NCBI GenBank assembly: GCA_030765045.1
Contig: CM060962.1
Location: 213,442,531-213,506,530, forward strand
Length of the DNA stretch: 64,000 nt
Direction of reading: 5' to 3'
Source: Tenodera sinensis
Taxonomy: Eukaryota > Arthropoda > Insecta > Mantodea > Mantidae
The notes beneath the pieces are model-generated. The model was not told the origin of the DNA. It worked only from the letters and a program-made list of their open reading frames with translations, and searched no databases. How positions within the stretch are numbered: the first letter of the stretch is position 1; the number at the start of each line of letters is the position of its first letter. Shown one piece after another: positions 36,412 to 47,894 of this stretch. The translations under genes and the position numbers were made by a program.

Positions 36412-37500
36412 TTAGGCGAAGAAGATTGACACCGGAAGTGGTATAGCTGTATGACATTGAGTACCAAAGAAACTCGCACTCGTATTTCGGCTGGATGTTT
36501 TTAGCTTAACTGTAATCGAACAATGCTGCTTGCGTTTGCATGTGTGAAACGTAATGTTAGTAGGCACATAAACTTTGAGTACCTGCCTCAAATCCGGTTT
36601 GTGATTAACGAGACCCAGAAACGCCAAGTCAATAATATGACACGTAAAGAAATCTCCAGAAAACACGTCAGGGGATGACAACACAGTGGGGAGAAAGGTC
36701 GTTATCATTTTTAGATTTGCTTTTTTACTACAGATATACCATTCACAAATGATAGTGGGTCGTTTTGTCTTGCAGTTTTGTTTCTTTTTCTTTCACGTAA
36801 ACACCTTTGCCATGCTCCATTTTAGTGACTATATAAATCTATGGAGCCCCGTGTGAAGTGTTAAACGCGGAAGAACGGCGTGCCTACCTTTTAACAGCTT
36901 TCTGAGGTGGGTGTAATATACCTCACGCCAACGACGCACCACTTTTTAGAGCCCTCCTTCGCCTCCAGCATTTTTGCCTTCTACCGTTTCACCTCCATTT
37001 TATTCCATTTCAAGGCTCGTATAAAGTCGACGATCTACCCTTAGATATTATACAGAGAGATCGCGTATGTCGGACATGTTTTTCCTCTTACCGCCCTCAG
37101 GTCATAATGTCTTCCTCAGACTGGAAGTCTTACAAAAAGAGTTTCTGGTGGGACAACCGAAGCTCGAAGAATATGCTCTTCATAACAGTAAGGATGAAAT
37201 ATTATAGTTCACCGTTATAAGTCTATATTCATGTTTCCATTCGATCAAAGAATTAAGTAGATGATGTTAACATAATTTTCTTTTGGATATAGCCATAGCC
37301 GAAATTATGACATTTTTACGTTACAACAACCTAACTAAACTGACTATCCCAAAAATGCAAATTTTTAACTTTAGGTCAGACAACTTTCGAGAAATTTTCA
37401 TCACTTCAAGTAACTTCTAATTTGAGTATGTTTTCAGTACACAAGTATGTACATAACTATAACATCTCTATCTACGTAAAGACTATAATGAGAGCAGAGC
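36412..37500. other. Unassigned stretch with one 98-codon minus frame
   Basis: The complement of 36412-36708 is open for 98 codons with ATG, of mixed composition, without a domain I recognise. The remainder to 37500 shows no element. Confidence 0.35.
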
Positions 37501-37521
37501 ATAGGAAAAGAATAACTGATC

Positions 37522-38160
37522 CAGTAGATCAGTGATGTCAAACGGTGTGCTTGAGCGCAAGCGCGCTCTTCAAAGCTTGGCAGGCTCAAGCTGCCCGTAA
37601 CAGCAGCATTTGCTTGCTGTATGGGACAGTGTTAATCAGGACTGTACAACGTGCACAGCATGGAATAAGTGCATGTATTTGCAGTCCCTTAACATAAGCA
37701 CAGGAATTAATAAGTATTGTGACACATTGAATGCACTCTTAGAGGAGTTTGATGGAAGATTTTTGGATTTGGAAGCTCTCAAATCTAAACTGAATATATC
37801 TTCCTTGTCCTAATCTGTTAACCGGAGAATGTTCCAGTTGAGCTTCAACTAGGACTTACTGATTTATGCTGACTCAGATCTTAGTGGGGTGTATAATGAT
37901 AATAGTAGTCAGTTTTTATCAACCCCTTGATCCACAAACATACCCAGCATTTCACAAATTTGCTACAGCAATTATGTGTATGTCTGGCAATCATACATCT
38001 ACGAACAATTTTTTTCTTTAATGAACTTGATGAAATGCTATCTAAGAATAAAATTGTCTGAAGATAACCTCACGTTTCTCTTGAGATTTGCTCCTGTAAT
38101 TAATGTCCCCCTCCCCCAAATATTAAGATGTTGGTGGAAAAGCACAAAATGGGCGTAATG
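37522..38160 (+). pseudogene. hAT-type transposase relic, C-terminal dimerisation region
   Basis: The segment begins with CAGTGATGTCAAAC, which resembles hAT terminal repeats, and then goes straight into coding sequence. The frame from 37610 gives INKYCDTLNALLEEFDGRFL, then stops at 37811, 37850 and about 37928. A neighbouring frame fills the gap (ENVPVELQLGLTDL), and the first frame returns with YADSDLSGVYNDN and YIYEQFFSLMNLMKCYLRIK, LSEDNLTFLLRFA. The (C/Y)EQ-x-FS-x-MN..K-x-x-LR-x-x-L-x-(D/E)-x-NL-x-x-(L)LR-x-A pattern is the hAT C-terminal dimerisation motif as in GTF2IRD2/ZBED5-like transposases. At least two compensating frameshifts and three stops are present. The catalytic core is deleted and no 3' terminal repeat is found. 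Confidence 0.8.
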
Positions 38161-38800
38161 AATACGTAATTAGATTCAAAGTGTGACCACAAGTAGAGGT
38201 TTCAATGTGGAGCTATTTTGTTACTGGAACAGTTTGTTTCCTTTTGAATTATAAGGTTGAAAGTTCTACAAATATTCTTCACCTTTTGTAGTTTTAATGT
38301 TTTGTTTTTGAAACATTAATTTGTTTTTTAATAATTATATTATTGTTGTAGTTCATATTAAAACCTTATGATCACAAAATCTATGTAAATAAATACTTTT
38401 AAATCAAACAAGAAGAATCACAATCCTAAAAAGAGTGGAGTTCATTTTCCCTTCAAACTTCGTGCACCAATGTTTTGGTGGGTTTTGCTTAACGCCACCG
38501 CTACTTGTGTGTATACCACAGTCTTTCAACAAATGGAAAGTGTTATATTTGGTGTGAAACACCCTCTCTATGAATTTGTTTACTTTGGTGTAAACGGGCT
38601 AACCCATTCTAATAAGGTTAGAGTTTCGACCCTGAGGAGGAAGTAACGGCTGAAACACGAGTTCACTGTAGAGTTGAAATGTACAAAAGCTATAACATTT
38701 ATGTTAAGCGTTTATTCTCAAATAGATGTAGAAACGAAGTCTAAAGTTATTGCCCCTATTGAATATAACAACACATGCGATGATGAACCGTGTGACGTAG
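38161..38800. other. AT-rich flank of the hAT relic
   Basis: No element end or gene recognised; an AATAAA lies at 38389-38394 and may be old hAT 3' UTR. Confidence 0.35.
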
Positions 38801-38806
38801 TATACC

Positions 38807-38930
38807 ACGTAATACCGTAGAAATACCACGAGGGGGTTTCATATGACGATAACTTTTCGATCGCGAAGCGCGAGAAAAATTATCCCAAATATGAAAACCA
38901 CGAGTGGTATTTGTTTAGAGTATTCCGCGA
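38807..38930. mobile_element. Hairpin MITE / foldback element, about 125 bp
   Basis: Left arm TACCACGAGGGGGTTTCATAT, GATAACTTTTCGATCGCG pairs with right arm CGCGAGAAAAATTATCCC, ATATGAAAACCACGAGTGGTA around the loop AAG (38866-38868). Pairing is near-perfect for about 45 bp and continues weakly outward (GTAATACCGTAG against GAGTATTCCGCG). No coding capacity; a non-autonomous palindromic element is the simplest reading. Confidence 0.7.
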
Positions 38931-39173
38931 CATAATCAATAATTCGTTATACTATTTAACATTAATAATGATTTAAAGGCAAACAACTTACAATAACATT
39001 CGTACGTTTTAATTGATATTTATTTTCACAGTTGGCACTACAACTAATCCAGTAGGTTGTGAGAATGACAACAATAATTTTAGCGTTTAATCCAGGGAAA
39101 TGAGGAATTAGACATATGATGAATATAAATGAATGATTTTGCGTTAGTAGGCTATTCATTAAAGGTAGGTCTG

Positions 39174-39415
39174 TTTTTTGTGGTGTTTAACGCCCGCTTT
39201 TACTACTACGGCACCGCAGGCGGTGACACTGATGATATATGGAATGAAGATGGAGCACCGTTGGAATGAGATGGCGGGGAAAACCGGCGAACCCGGAGGA
39301 AACCCGCCCCAGCGCCGCTTCGTCCACCACAAATCCCACATGCGGTTGCCTGGGACCGAACCCGGGCCGCTTTGGTGAGAAGCGAATGGTCTAACCACTC
39401 GGCTACGGCGCGGCC
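39174..39415 (-). repeat. tRNA-derived SINE, 242 bp, with 12-bp TSD
   Basis: Reverse SINE. The complement starts GGCCGCGCCGTAGCCGAGTG (A box TAGCCGAGTGG) with B box GGGTTCGGTCCC about 45 nt later, then CGGGTTTCCTCCGGGTTCGC and TTCCCCGCCATCTCATTCC, and ends GCGTTAAACACCACAAAAAA. It is flanked by AAGGTAGGTCTG (39162-39173) and AAGGTATGTCTG (39416-39427), 11 of 12 identical. The near-perfect boxes and intact tail make it the best-preserved SINE here. Minus- and plus-strand open frames across it are repeat-derived. Confidence 0.92.
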
Positions 39416-39429
39416 AAGGTATGTCTGCT

Positions 39430-39900
39430 ATAGGTATGTAAAATTAAAGTTGTTTTACTTCGCCTCTTCAATTAAAATGTCAATATCCTCACTAGAATAT
39501 TCATCAAATCTTTTGTCTGATATTTTTGAACGGGCCGCTAAATGTTTTTGCTGCACATGGATACTTCAGATTTCAGAAAGGTAAGAAAAGGAGGTGATCT
39601 AACCAAAGCGATAATACCACGAACAAGAGGTGATAATCCGGCTTGAGTGGAGTAGTGAAAAATGTCTACTGTTTCAATGTATTTGAAAGTTTCAGTAACG
39701 CATTGTCCTATCACGTTAGATACTATGTATTATACATAATTATCACACGCAATTATTGTTATTACATATCACTGATAGGTATAACACTTTTAAAAAATTA
39801 TAATTATTTTGTTGTTTGGCGACACTGCCAATTGCCAGGATCACATCAGCGTCGCCGGTGTGCCAGAAGTTCGTACTGCAAGAATCTACTAACATGGAGC
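39430..39900. other. AT-rich spacer
   Basis: Nothing recognised. Confidence 0.4.
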
Positions 39901-39904
39901 TGTC

Positions 39905-40012
39905 GTTTTTAAAGCACACTTAAAAACCATCGGTCTGGGCCGGGTTTGAACCCACGCCCTTAGGATCTGTAGGCCAATGACTAACCAAGTGAGGTAACCA
40001 GACCGAAAGGTA
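39905..40012 (-). repeat. tRNA-derived SINE fragment, family 5, reverse
   Basis: TAAAGCACACTTAAAAACC, CATCGGTCTGGGCCGGG, then TTTGAACCCACGCCC and CAATGACTAACCAAG. The complement has B box GGGTTCAAACCC. Matches 2575-2650 in order. Confidence 0.6.
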
Positions 40013-40014
40013 TA

Positions 40015-41235
40015 ACCCTGACAATAAGAAAGCATACTCAAGAACGTGAACACTTAGGCTCAACCTTATTCATATTATAATGCTTTTTATGAACCTAAGG
40101 GTACTCAACTAACAGACAATTCATTGACAGTGAAGCCTCCACCCTTCTTTATGGATGATTTAAACTACATTATCAATTCCTGAGATTATAAAAGAGAGGA
40201 GGTAGATGGGAGATGCTTGAAGATGGCATAGCTGCAATTCCTAATAATGATTTAAATTGCCTCGTTCCTATAGAGATCGTTGTTCCGTCATCAAAGTGTA
40301 CATCTAAAGATGACTGCTCTTACCACTGCGTGCGAGGGGATTTGATTTCGATCCTCGATAAAGACAGAGAATGCCACAGTTGTGGAGTAAATTCAGGCGT
40401 TCGTTGTTTGCCACACCATTGTGTTAGTGTGAACAGTATTTTTGAGAATATACAAATATAAAGAGCCCAACGAGTTACATTCACGTGTCTTTCTCTATCA
40501 AATATGGTTTCTTTTTGTTTAGCTTCTACAAACTATTCTTATAGAAGCTTATGAAAGCTGGAGAATACTTAGCAATCTTCGTCACCGATAGATGGAACCC
40601 TGATGTCATCATTAGTGTATCTAGAACATTCTTTTACGTTTTCGTTTTCTTTATAAGCAACGAATGGAATCCTACAGTTCAAGTAACGAAATCACAAATG
40701 TTTGTTATATGTTTCATTTCTGTTGCTGGATTGCACGTTTCCTTTGAGATAACCACAGCTCCTTTACACAACATGTCGACATAACTGTAACGTGCGCATG
40801 GCTCCTAAATACGTGCAAATTTTCTTAGGAAGTGTCCCTTTGCCCCACCCTTACCCTATATCCTTTTGTGTGTACATGAGATTATTTTCACCCGTTATTT
40901 GGAACACTCTAGAATGCACAAGGGAAAAACCCATTATAAGAACTCTCTAAATCATAGCAGAATAATTTCATAAATGAAGTTAATTAATTCATCACTGGAG
41001 TTTAAAAACCTAACCGAACAACGTCAGGTTTGTAAGCCAGCCAGTTTAAAATAAATTGTGTCTTTTAAAAATGTCTATATATTTTCTGTAGCACATATTG
41101 TGTGCTGATATGGTCCTAGTAATTGACACCGTCGTTAAGAAAAAACATAATTATTTTAATATGTTATGTACCTGTAAAAGAAACAAAGGGTGCTGAATAT
41201 TGTTGGCATAAATAAATAATAAAGGGTATTGAAAT
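40015..41235. other. Mixed stretch: weak family A and low-copy repeats
   Basis: A tRNA-like B box (GATTTCGATCCTCG) lies at about 40347. 40466-40550 resembles the family A left end (GTTACATTCACGTGTCTTTC, CTTCTACAAACTATTCTTA). 40655-40865 matches 8455-8565. The frame at 40213-40461 runs through these repeats and is not called as a gene. Confidence 0.4.
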
Positions 41236-41239
41236 TTGA

Positions 41240-41790
41240 AACCAATAGCAACAGATATTTCTGAAATTGCTGATGCTAAAGAAAAAAATTGTTTATAATA
41301 AATTATCAGATTTAAAGAGATCTACATATTTGTGCAATAACATTTCATCTATGTCTTACGCTTTACCAGTTTTGCAAAAGTAGTTAAAAGTGGCTTCATA
41401 GGCTATTGCCAGGAAGTTAAAGATAAGTTACCTTTCACTTTCCATGAAAATTTCTTAGACACATGGAAATTTAATCATAATCGTTATAGCCGTTTTCGAG
41501 AAAATCAGAATTTCTAAAAATCTGTTTAAAAGGGGTAGTATAGAGTTGGAGGATTTTGTTGAGTCTTCGTGTCGCATCCTTGAAAGACGCTGAACTTAAA
41601 TACTAAGTTTAATGTTTAACCGACTTTTCATTTCTGAGTTATGCTGTTCAAAAGCGCAGGCATGCACACACGCATACTTTCTAAAAATGATTTTCTTGGT
41701 TTCAGGAGACAGAAATCGTCTATTTTTTGCAAAATCTCGACATTGAATTTTCGGTTGGAATATAACATTTCCCCTAATTTCTATACGTGT
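41240..41790 (+). mobile_element. Family A copy, left part missing
   Basis: From CCAATAGCAACAGATATTTC through GTGCAATAACATTTCATC, CTTTACCAGTTTTGCAAAAG, GTGTCGCATCCTTGAAAGACG, CCGACTTTTCATTTCTGAG, a short CA tract (41659-41680), GGTTTCAGGAGACAG and CTCGACATTGAATTTTCGG. The terminal motif is decayed. The CA tract is not expanded here. Confidence 0.75.
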
Positions 41791-42205
41791 GTCTATATAA
41801 AAATAAAATTAAATTTCCTGTAAAAGCTTTTAAATCAAGTTTCTCTTTTGAGACTCAATAGCAATCCCGGTGCGGTAAATAATGTATTCATTCTGTTTAT
41901 AAGTAACATAAATCGAAGAGCTTTAACCAGCAATTCTTGTTAGATTGAATCTACTGACAAATGCTAATGAAACGGAATTAATTAAACAGAATCTTCATTG
42001 GCTGTCTTGCGAAAACACGGAGCTAATTAATGTCTCTCAAAACACGTTGAATATCTATATTATTAAACATTAGCAACGGCAGTTCAACAACCTTCTGCAA
42101 ACAGTTCTTCACTCTGCCCTTGGGGTGGACGGCTAGTTTTTAAAACATTACAAAACCAAGCTTTAATTTCACCAAGCACTTTTTGGGAAAAGGGAAACAT
42201 CTTTA

Positions 42206-42527
<322 letters not shown>

Positions 42528-42529
42528 GA

Positions 42530-43850
42530 ACCATTCATTGTAGAGAGTACATTAATGAGAATAACTGAACTTCGAATAAATAGGAATAATAATGGGGTTA
42601 TTATTTTTACTTTAATATAATCAATAATTTCGGTTGCTTTAAACTTAGAAATAATTTCATCGAATCTAGCTAAAATTTGGATTGTTTGTTTTCTTATATT
42701 TGAAATATACTGCATACGCGTATCTAACCAATCTCTCCAGTCTCACCTAGTAATGCGACATTAGTGGATTCAGAAGCAAGCTGATCTCTACCAGAAAGAC
42801 AAGTCTTCCCATGATATTTATTTAAATGTTTCAGTATTACAAGTCATTTAAAGCAGTCAAGCTCCACACATGGAAACTTGCTACATGACTTTTAATTAGT
42901 AACTCTGCTTAACATGAAGTTTCAGATTTAATGAACTATTGTTACATCTCGGTTATTTCTTTACATATTCCTAGACCTACACACAATACTCACTAACGAG
43001 TGGAAATGAGGAACAAAAATAGTTTTCAGCAACAATTCCGACCATTGCGCTTCCAAAAAATACTACGTTTCAAATACACAACTCTTTCAAATTAACAGTC
43101 AGATAAATGAGCGGGTTTCTGCACATCGCAGTAAGAGCTAGATACTCTTGATCTACTCGTTACTTGACTCGCTTTTTTCGCATACTACATTCAGTTCCAA
43201 GAGGTACCTATATGTAGAAGATGCCCCTCCCTGATTCCTGAATCCCGCGCGAATTGGAAATGTACATGTAACAACATTTCATTTACATTACATTTCAATA
43301 ATTTTCATAATTACTGCTCGTTTGACTCATGTCAAAATAATTTACACACATCGTGGCCGTAAAAACACCTTGTAGGTATGTTTCCGTGATACTATTGTAT
43401 ATATTTTAACAAATGAGTGTACCAGTCACTGCTAATCATTCTTTATTAGTATTCCAGTCGGTTAGCGCAGCGCTAACCCTACACTTAGATCACTATTGCA
43501 CAAACTCGGAGCAACATAACTTAACAGTCGAATAGAATCACAAGTGAACTATCACTACTGAATAACAACTCACACTAAACTGCATTCAGTACGATTCACA
43601 CCACTGTGCAGTGAACGCTTCGTAAACGTTTAACTGTCTGACCGTCCCGGTCCTTCAGATTCAGTGTCAACACCACAAACTTCTGTAAGTACTTTTAGTA
43701 AAAGAAGGTGTCATGTGCTTAGCCTTTTACTTCAGCCATTGGCTAACCTGGAAAAACAGTTGAAGAAGCTGCCACTCACGGTCTGCTATTATATAAATTA
43801 AAGTACGACTGCGTAAAAGATATGAATGGTAGGTAATGGGAGAATACAGT
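42530..43850. other. Unassigned stretch
   Basis: No gene or element with clear ends. 43480-43680 (CAACATAACTTAACAGTC, CAACTCACACTAAACTGC) faintly resembles 51240-51410 and may be a decayed member of a shared repeat. Confidence 0.35.
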
Positions 43851-43854
43851 GCGC

Positions 43855-44548
43855 TTAAACAATCGAGAGATCTTTTAAAACAGGCAATCGTTATGTGATG
43901 GCTTGGGCATTCGATTGTCTTTGCACGGCCAGGACATTAAAATAATAACGGCTAACTATTTGGGAAAAATATACGCATCACAAAATGCAAACCAGTAAAA
44001 AGGAATATCTCGAAAATGACTTATCTCCACAAAAAATAATTATTTGACGTAAATTGTGTGCTTTAGCGAGATCCACACTGTGGAAGAGTTTATTTATCTC
44101 TTACGATTTACTAGTTATGCAAAAGTCATCAAGAATGGACTTCAGAGACTATTCCTAGAAGATTCAAGATATACATTTCATTTATCATGTAAATGTCTTA
44201 AAATGTATTATTTTAATCAGAATAGTCAGAGCCATTTTTGAGAAAATCAAAATTTTTGAAAAGTGTTCCATGGAAAGGGTAGCTTGTGGTGGGAGGACTT
44301 TGTTGAAAATTTTCTAGTCCCATTCTTGGAAGTTGCTGATCTTGATTGGTGCTAAAGCGACTTTCCGTTTTTTAATAATATGCTCTTCACGGGCGCACAC
44401 GCAAGAATCTTTTCCTATGTAAAGTTAATGTTTGTTGTCTATGCGGGGGACCTCAAAATGTGTATTTCCGGTGAAACGTCGGTGTAAAATTTATTGGTGC
44501 AGTGCCATAAGTTCTCTATTTACTTTGTATGTGCTATAGAAAGCAAAA
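43855..44548 (+). mobile_element. Family A copy, left end missing, no expanded CA tract
   Basis: Runs from the TATGTGATGG..CTTTGCACGGCC block through GGAATATCTCGAAAATGAC, CGAGATCCACACTGTGG, CTAGTTATGCAAAAGTC, TTTTAATCAGAATAGTC, CTGATCTTGATTGGTGC, CATGCACGGGCGCAC-like remnant, GGACCTCAAAATGTGTATTTCC and GTGCTATAGAAAGCAAAAC. At the microsatellite position only ACGGGCGCACACGC remains. Confidence 0.75.
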
Positions 44549-44901
44549 CAAAGCAATTATGGTCACCATAAAATTAGTTTATTTTATAGCAGTAAGCACG
44601 AAAAATATATAAGCAAAGTCTAGGATTCTCAACACAGAGACAAAATAAGGAAATAAGCAAATTCCGAGCTCTAATTAAGACACCAGGTGGACTGAAAACT
44701 GCCAGAATTCTTTTTTTCTTTTGGTAACGGCTCAGGTTAAAATTTTTATACTGCATTTCTGATACAGTTCTCACATTGCAGACATTTTTGTTGAAGAAAT
44801 TAATTTCTAAATGCTGGAAGAAGCTCAAAGAGAACAAAGGAAGAGAACATAAACCAGAAGCTACCAAGGTATGGTTTATGGCTTGACCTTCCCCAGTAGT
44901 A

Positions 44902-45037
<136 letters not shown>

Positions 45038-45334
45038 TGGCTAAGGCAATATTTCACACAAAACCTATCACGTTAGGTATCATTTCTTTAGGGCTGCTTT
45101 GGGAATTATTTAATGTTGAGCGGGCAGCAGGCTTTATGTGCTCCCTCTCAGCATGTGACGTGTTTGATGGAGCCGTCAGTCTATAAGTCAGCAATTACTG
45201 AGCCTCCCCAGAGACAGCGGTCAGCATCTCAGCTACCCTTAGATGACAGCCACCAGTTTCCTTCTCGCTCGCGTTTCTAATAGCACAAGTCTAGGCTGCA
45301 CTTAGGCTGCTCTCTTCAAGGTTCCTTTTATAGG

Positions 45335-45490
45335 GTGGGCCTGAAACATGCTTCAGTCCAACTATTTCATCTGGCAAAGGTGTCCCAGGTTCGACTCCTG
45401 GCTGGCAAATTGTAATTTTTCTCGAGCCAAGATTATTCCCTATCATTTCCAGAGTCTAGGCGTATGAGTGTATCTGTGATCTAATGTATA
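45335..45490 (+). repeat. tRNA-derived SINE, family 6
   Basis: B box AGGTTCGACTCCTGG (45390-45404) after ATCTGGCAAAGGTG. The body TTTCTCGAGCCAAGATTATTCC, then CTAGGCGTATGAGTG resembles that at 52490-52560 (TTTCTTTGGCCACTATCATTCC, then GAGCGTGGGAGTGAA). Confidence 0.6.
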
Positions 45491-45659
45491 AAACCCAAAG
45501 AAAAGCCAAGTTATACAAGTTAACACAATTGCCATTGTACCTACAATATGTACCAAAGAAAAAAGGTTGGCGATATTACCATTGTAGTTAAAGGTAGAGT
45601 ACAAATGGAACAAAAAGAGTTCAGAAAGTAATGAAGTTGGTCAATCAATTTACAACAAC

Positions 45660-46682
45660 TTTACTTGTTCTATACATAGTAGGTATGGAAAATATTACAT
45701 TCCACCTAGACATTTAATATTGAGATTTCATCGAAAATACACACTTCGAGGTTCTCTGAACAAAAATATTTTTAGAAAAGTGTTTGTATGCATGCGCGTA
45801 TATGTGTGCGTGAAAAGATGAACTAAAAAATCTGATGTGTTGCACTCACATGACTTTCTCTACTCTTGTACTAATGATTCTAACAAACTCTTATTCCTAT
45901 ATCTCCATGTTAGTTAAGATAAATATTTGTACACATTATCTCATTGCTTATTTCCTTGAAGGTGCAAGGGAGATATTAGAATACAGCAGGCTTTGTGCGA
46001 CAGTCAAATCTTTTTGACCTTTGAGATTCCGTTCTCTTTGCACGATTAACATATAAAAAAATGAACAACGTTGTTGCATTTCGCTAAAGTTAAGTTTTCC
46101 AAAACGTACACGCATAACAAGGAATATCTCCGAAATGGTTCACCCTACAAGAAAATTTATTGAGACATAAATTGTGTATTTTAGCAATATCTACATTTTT
46201 TGTACAGCAAGATTTTATCTAACTCTAACGGTTTACCAGTTATGCAAAATTCGTCCAGAGTAAATAGGACTACATGGGCTATAACCAGAAAATTCAAGAT
46301 ATACATTTCATTTGTCATAAAAATATCTCAAACATATGACATTTTAATCAAAATCGTTCGAGCCATTTTCAAGAAAATCAAAAGTTTGGAAAAATTTTCC
46401 ATGTAAAGGGTAGTTTAGGGAGGAGCTATTTTCTTCAAAATCTTTGTGTCGCATCCTTGAAGGACAATAAAGTTAAATACCAACTTTGGTTTTTAACCGA
46501 CTTTTCGTTTTTGAGCTATGCTGTCCACAGACTGACACTCAGACTGACACACACACGGACCTTTTTCTAAAAATGCTTTTTTTGGATTAAGGGGGCTTCA
46601 CAACATATATTTCTGGTGAAATCTCGACATCGAATTTGTGGGTGGAATACAATACTTCCCCTACTTACCAGTAGAGAAAGTA
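45660..46682 (+). mobile_element. Family A, near-complete copy with left arm
   Basis: Left arm: CTTTACTTGTTCTATACATAG, TATTACATTCCACCTAGAC, GAGATTTCATCGAAAATAC and TTTTTAGAAAAGTGTTTG, to 45825. It is joined to AATCTGATGTGTTGCACTC and the full forward body, ending TACTTACCAGTAGAGAAAGTA. The left arm is the inverse of the right 130 bp of the body. The CA position holds only CACTCAGACTGACACACACA (about 46534-46556). It matches the reference copy at 33208-34108 closely by eye. Confidence 0.9.
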
Positions 46683-46689
46683 AAAACAA

Positions 46690-47690
46690 AAACTGTGTGG
46701 TGTAAGTACCAAATTTTGTATTGAATTTCAGTATTTTCCAAAGATATGACACGAAGATTTTCAACAAAATACTCAGCGAAACTATCCCTTACACGGAACA
46801 TTTTTGGAAATGTTTGATCTTAAAAAATGACTGTGATATTTTTATTAAAATATATTTAAGATATTGACATAGAGAATAAGTGATAGGTATCTTAAATTTT
46901 AGGAAAATTGCCCGTAAAATCCCCTTCGTTGGTAAACAATCTTGTATAATCTTGCATAACTGCTAAACATTAAAGGGATAGGTGAAAATGCACTATCCAA
47001 AAATTCTAATGAGTTGAACTCACACGACTTTCTCTGCTCATTCTAGTATAAACTAGTGTTAAAAGCGCTTATTTGTCTATTTACTTCATGTTAATTGAGA
47101 TAGACTTTTGCAGAAGTGCTTTAATTAAAGATTTTCTTGTAGGTACAATGGGAATAGTGGGCTTAAGCTATAGTCAAATCTTTTAAGAGCTGATCGCTAT
47201 GTGATGGGTTTGAAATTCCGTTCTCTTTGCGTGACCAGGAGAAAAAAAAAAGTAACAACTCCCTAGTAGAAAAATATATGCATTGAAAACGCAACCAATA
47301 GCAATGAATCTCTTAGGAGCGGTTAACTCTATGAAAACAATATTTGAGGGCCCAAATGACCTAGCTGTCGACGGGCCCTTAAACACCACTCACTCACTCA
47401 CTCACAATATTTGACATATATTGTGTGCTTTAACGAGATCTACATTTTTGTGTAGCAAGATTTTGTCTGTCTCTTACGGTTTATCAGTTCAGTATCTTAC
47501 AAAGATATGAAATGAAGATTTTTAAGAAACTCCGTCCACACCAAACTACCGTTTACATGGAATATTTGTTGATTTTGTGTTTCCCAAAGATGGCTCTAAC
47601 GCTTTTGGTAAAAATACCATATGTTTAAGATAGTTTAATGGCAAATGAAATGCATAACTTGAATTTTCTGGGAATGTCCACAGAAGTTCT
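46690..47690. mobile_element. Three family A fragments in alternating orientation
   Basis: 46690-47000 is reverse (CCAAATTTTGTATTGAATTTC, GACACGAAGATTTTCAAC, AAAAATGACTGTGATATTTT). 47003-47480 is forward (GAGTTGAACTCACACGACTT, GATAGACTTTTGCAGAAGTG, CGTTCTCTTTGCGTG, CGAGATCTACATTTTTGTG). 47485-47690 is reverse (CAGTATCTTACAAAGATATG, CAAACTACCGTTTACATGG, GCTCTAACGCTTTTGG). The forward part carries a small retroposon at 47348-47403. Strand is mixed. Confidence 0.75.
47348..47403 (+). repeat. 5'-truncated retroposon end with (CACT)n tail, 11-bp TSD
   Basis: A 56-nt insert GGGCCCAAATGACCTAGC, CGACGGGCCCTTAAACACC, then (ACTC)n. It is flanked by ACAATATTTGA at 47337-47347 and 47404-47414. The family A consensus runs through without it. 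The AAACACCAC word also ends the SINE at 39174 (AAACACCAC then A-run), which suggests a shared LINE 3' recognition end. Confidence 0.85.
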
Positions 47691-47699
47691 CTTCATTCT

Positions 47700-47890
47700 G
47701 GATAGCGCTTGCATTATCAGGGGTCACATTAGAAGCCCAAAGGGCCACATGGTCTACGTGCGATGCTCTGTCGCGGTTGCGAGGTCCCTTCCATTACATG
47801 TATCTACATCATCTCTACATCATCACTACATCATGCGTACATTAAGTCAGGAACACTGCAAGAGTTGCGGATAAATGGTTTTGTGCCATG
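47700..47890 (+). repeat. SINE-like body and CATCAT/ACATC tract
   Basis: GGGGTCACATTAGAAGCCCAAAGGGCC matches 49638-49670 (GGGGTCACATAAGAAGTACAAAGGGCC). It then passes into CTACATCATC units (47810-47835) and a short frame with CKSCG. The Cys cluster (HCKSCG, then PCNKCKS after a frameshift) is too short to assign. Confidence 0.4.
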
Positions 47891-47894
47891 TAAT

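Noticed and set aside
45835..46017. Conserved 60-residue ORF (MCCTHMTFSTLV..) shared with complement 73-255
   Set aside because: Conservation reflects copies of family A; other copies have stops in this frame and the DNA is conserved equally outside it.
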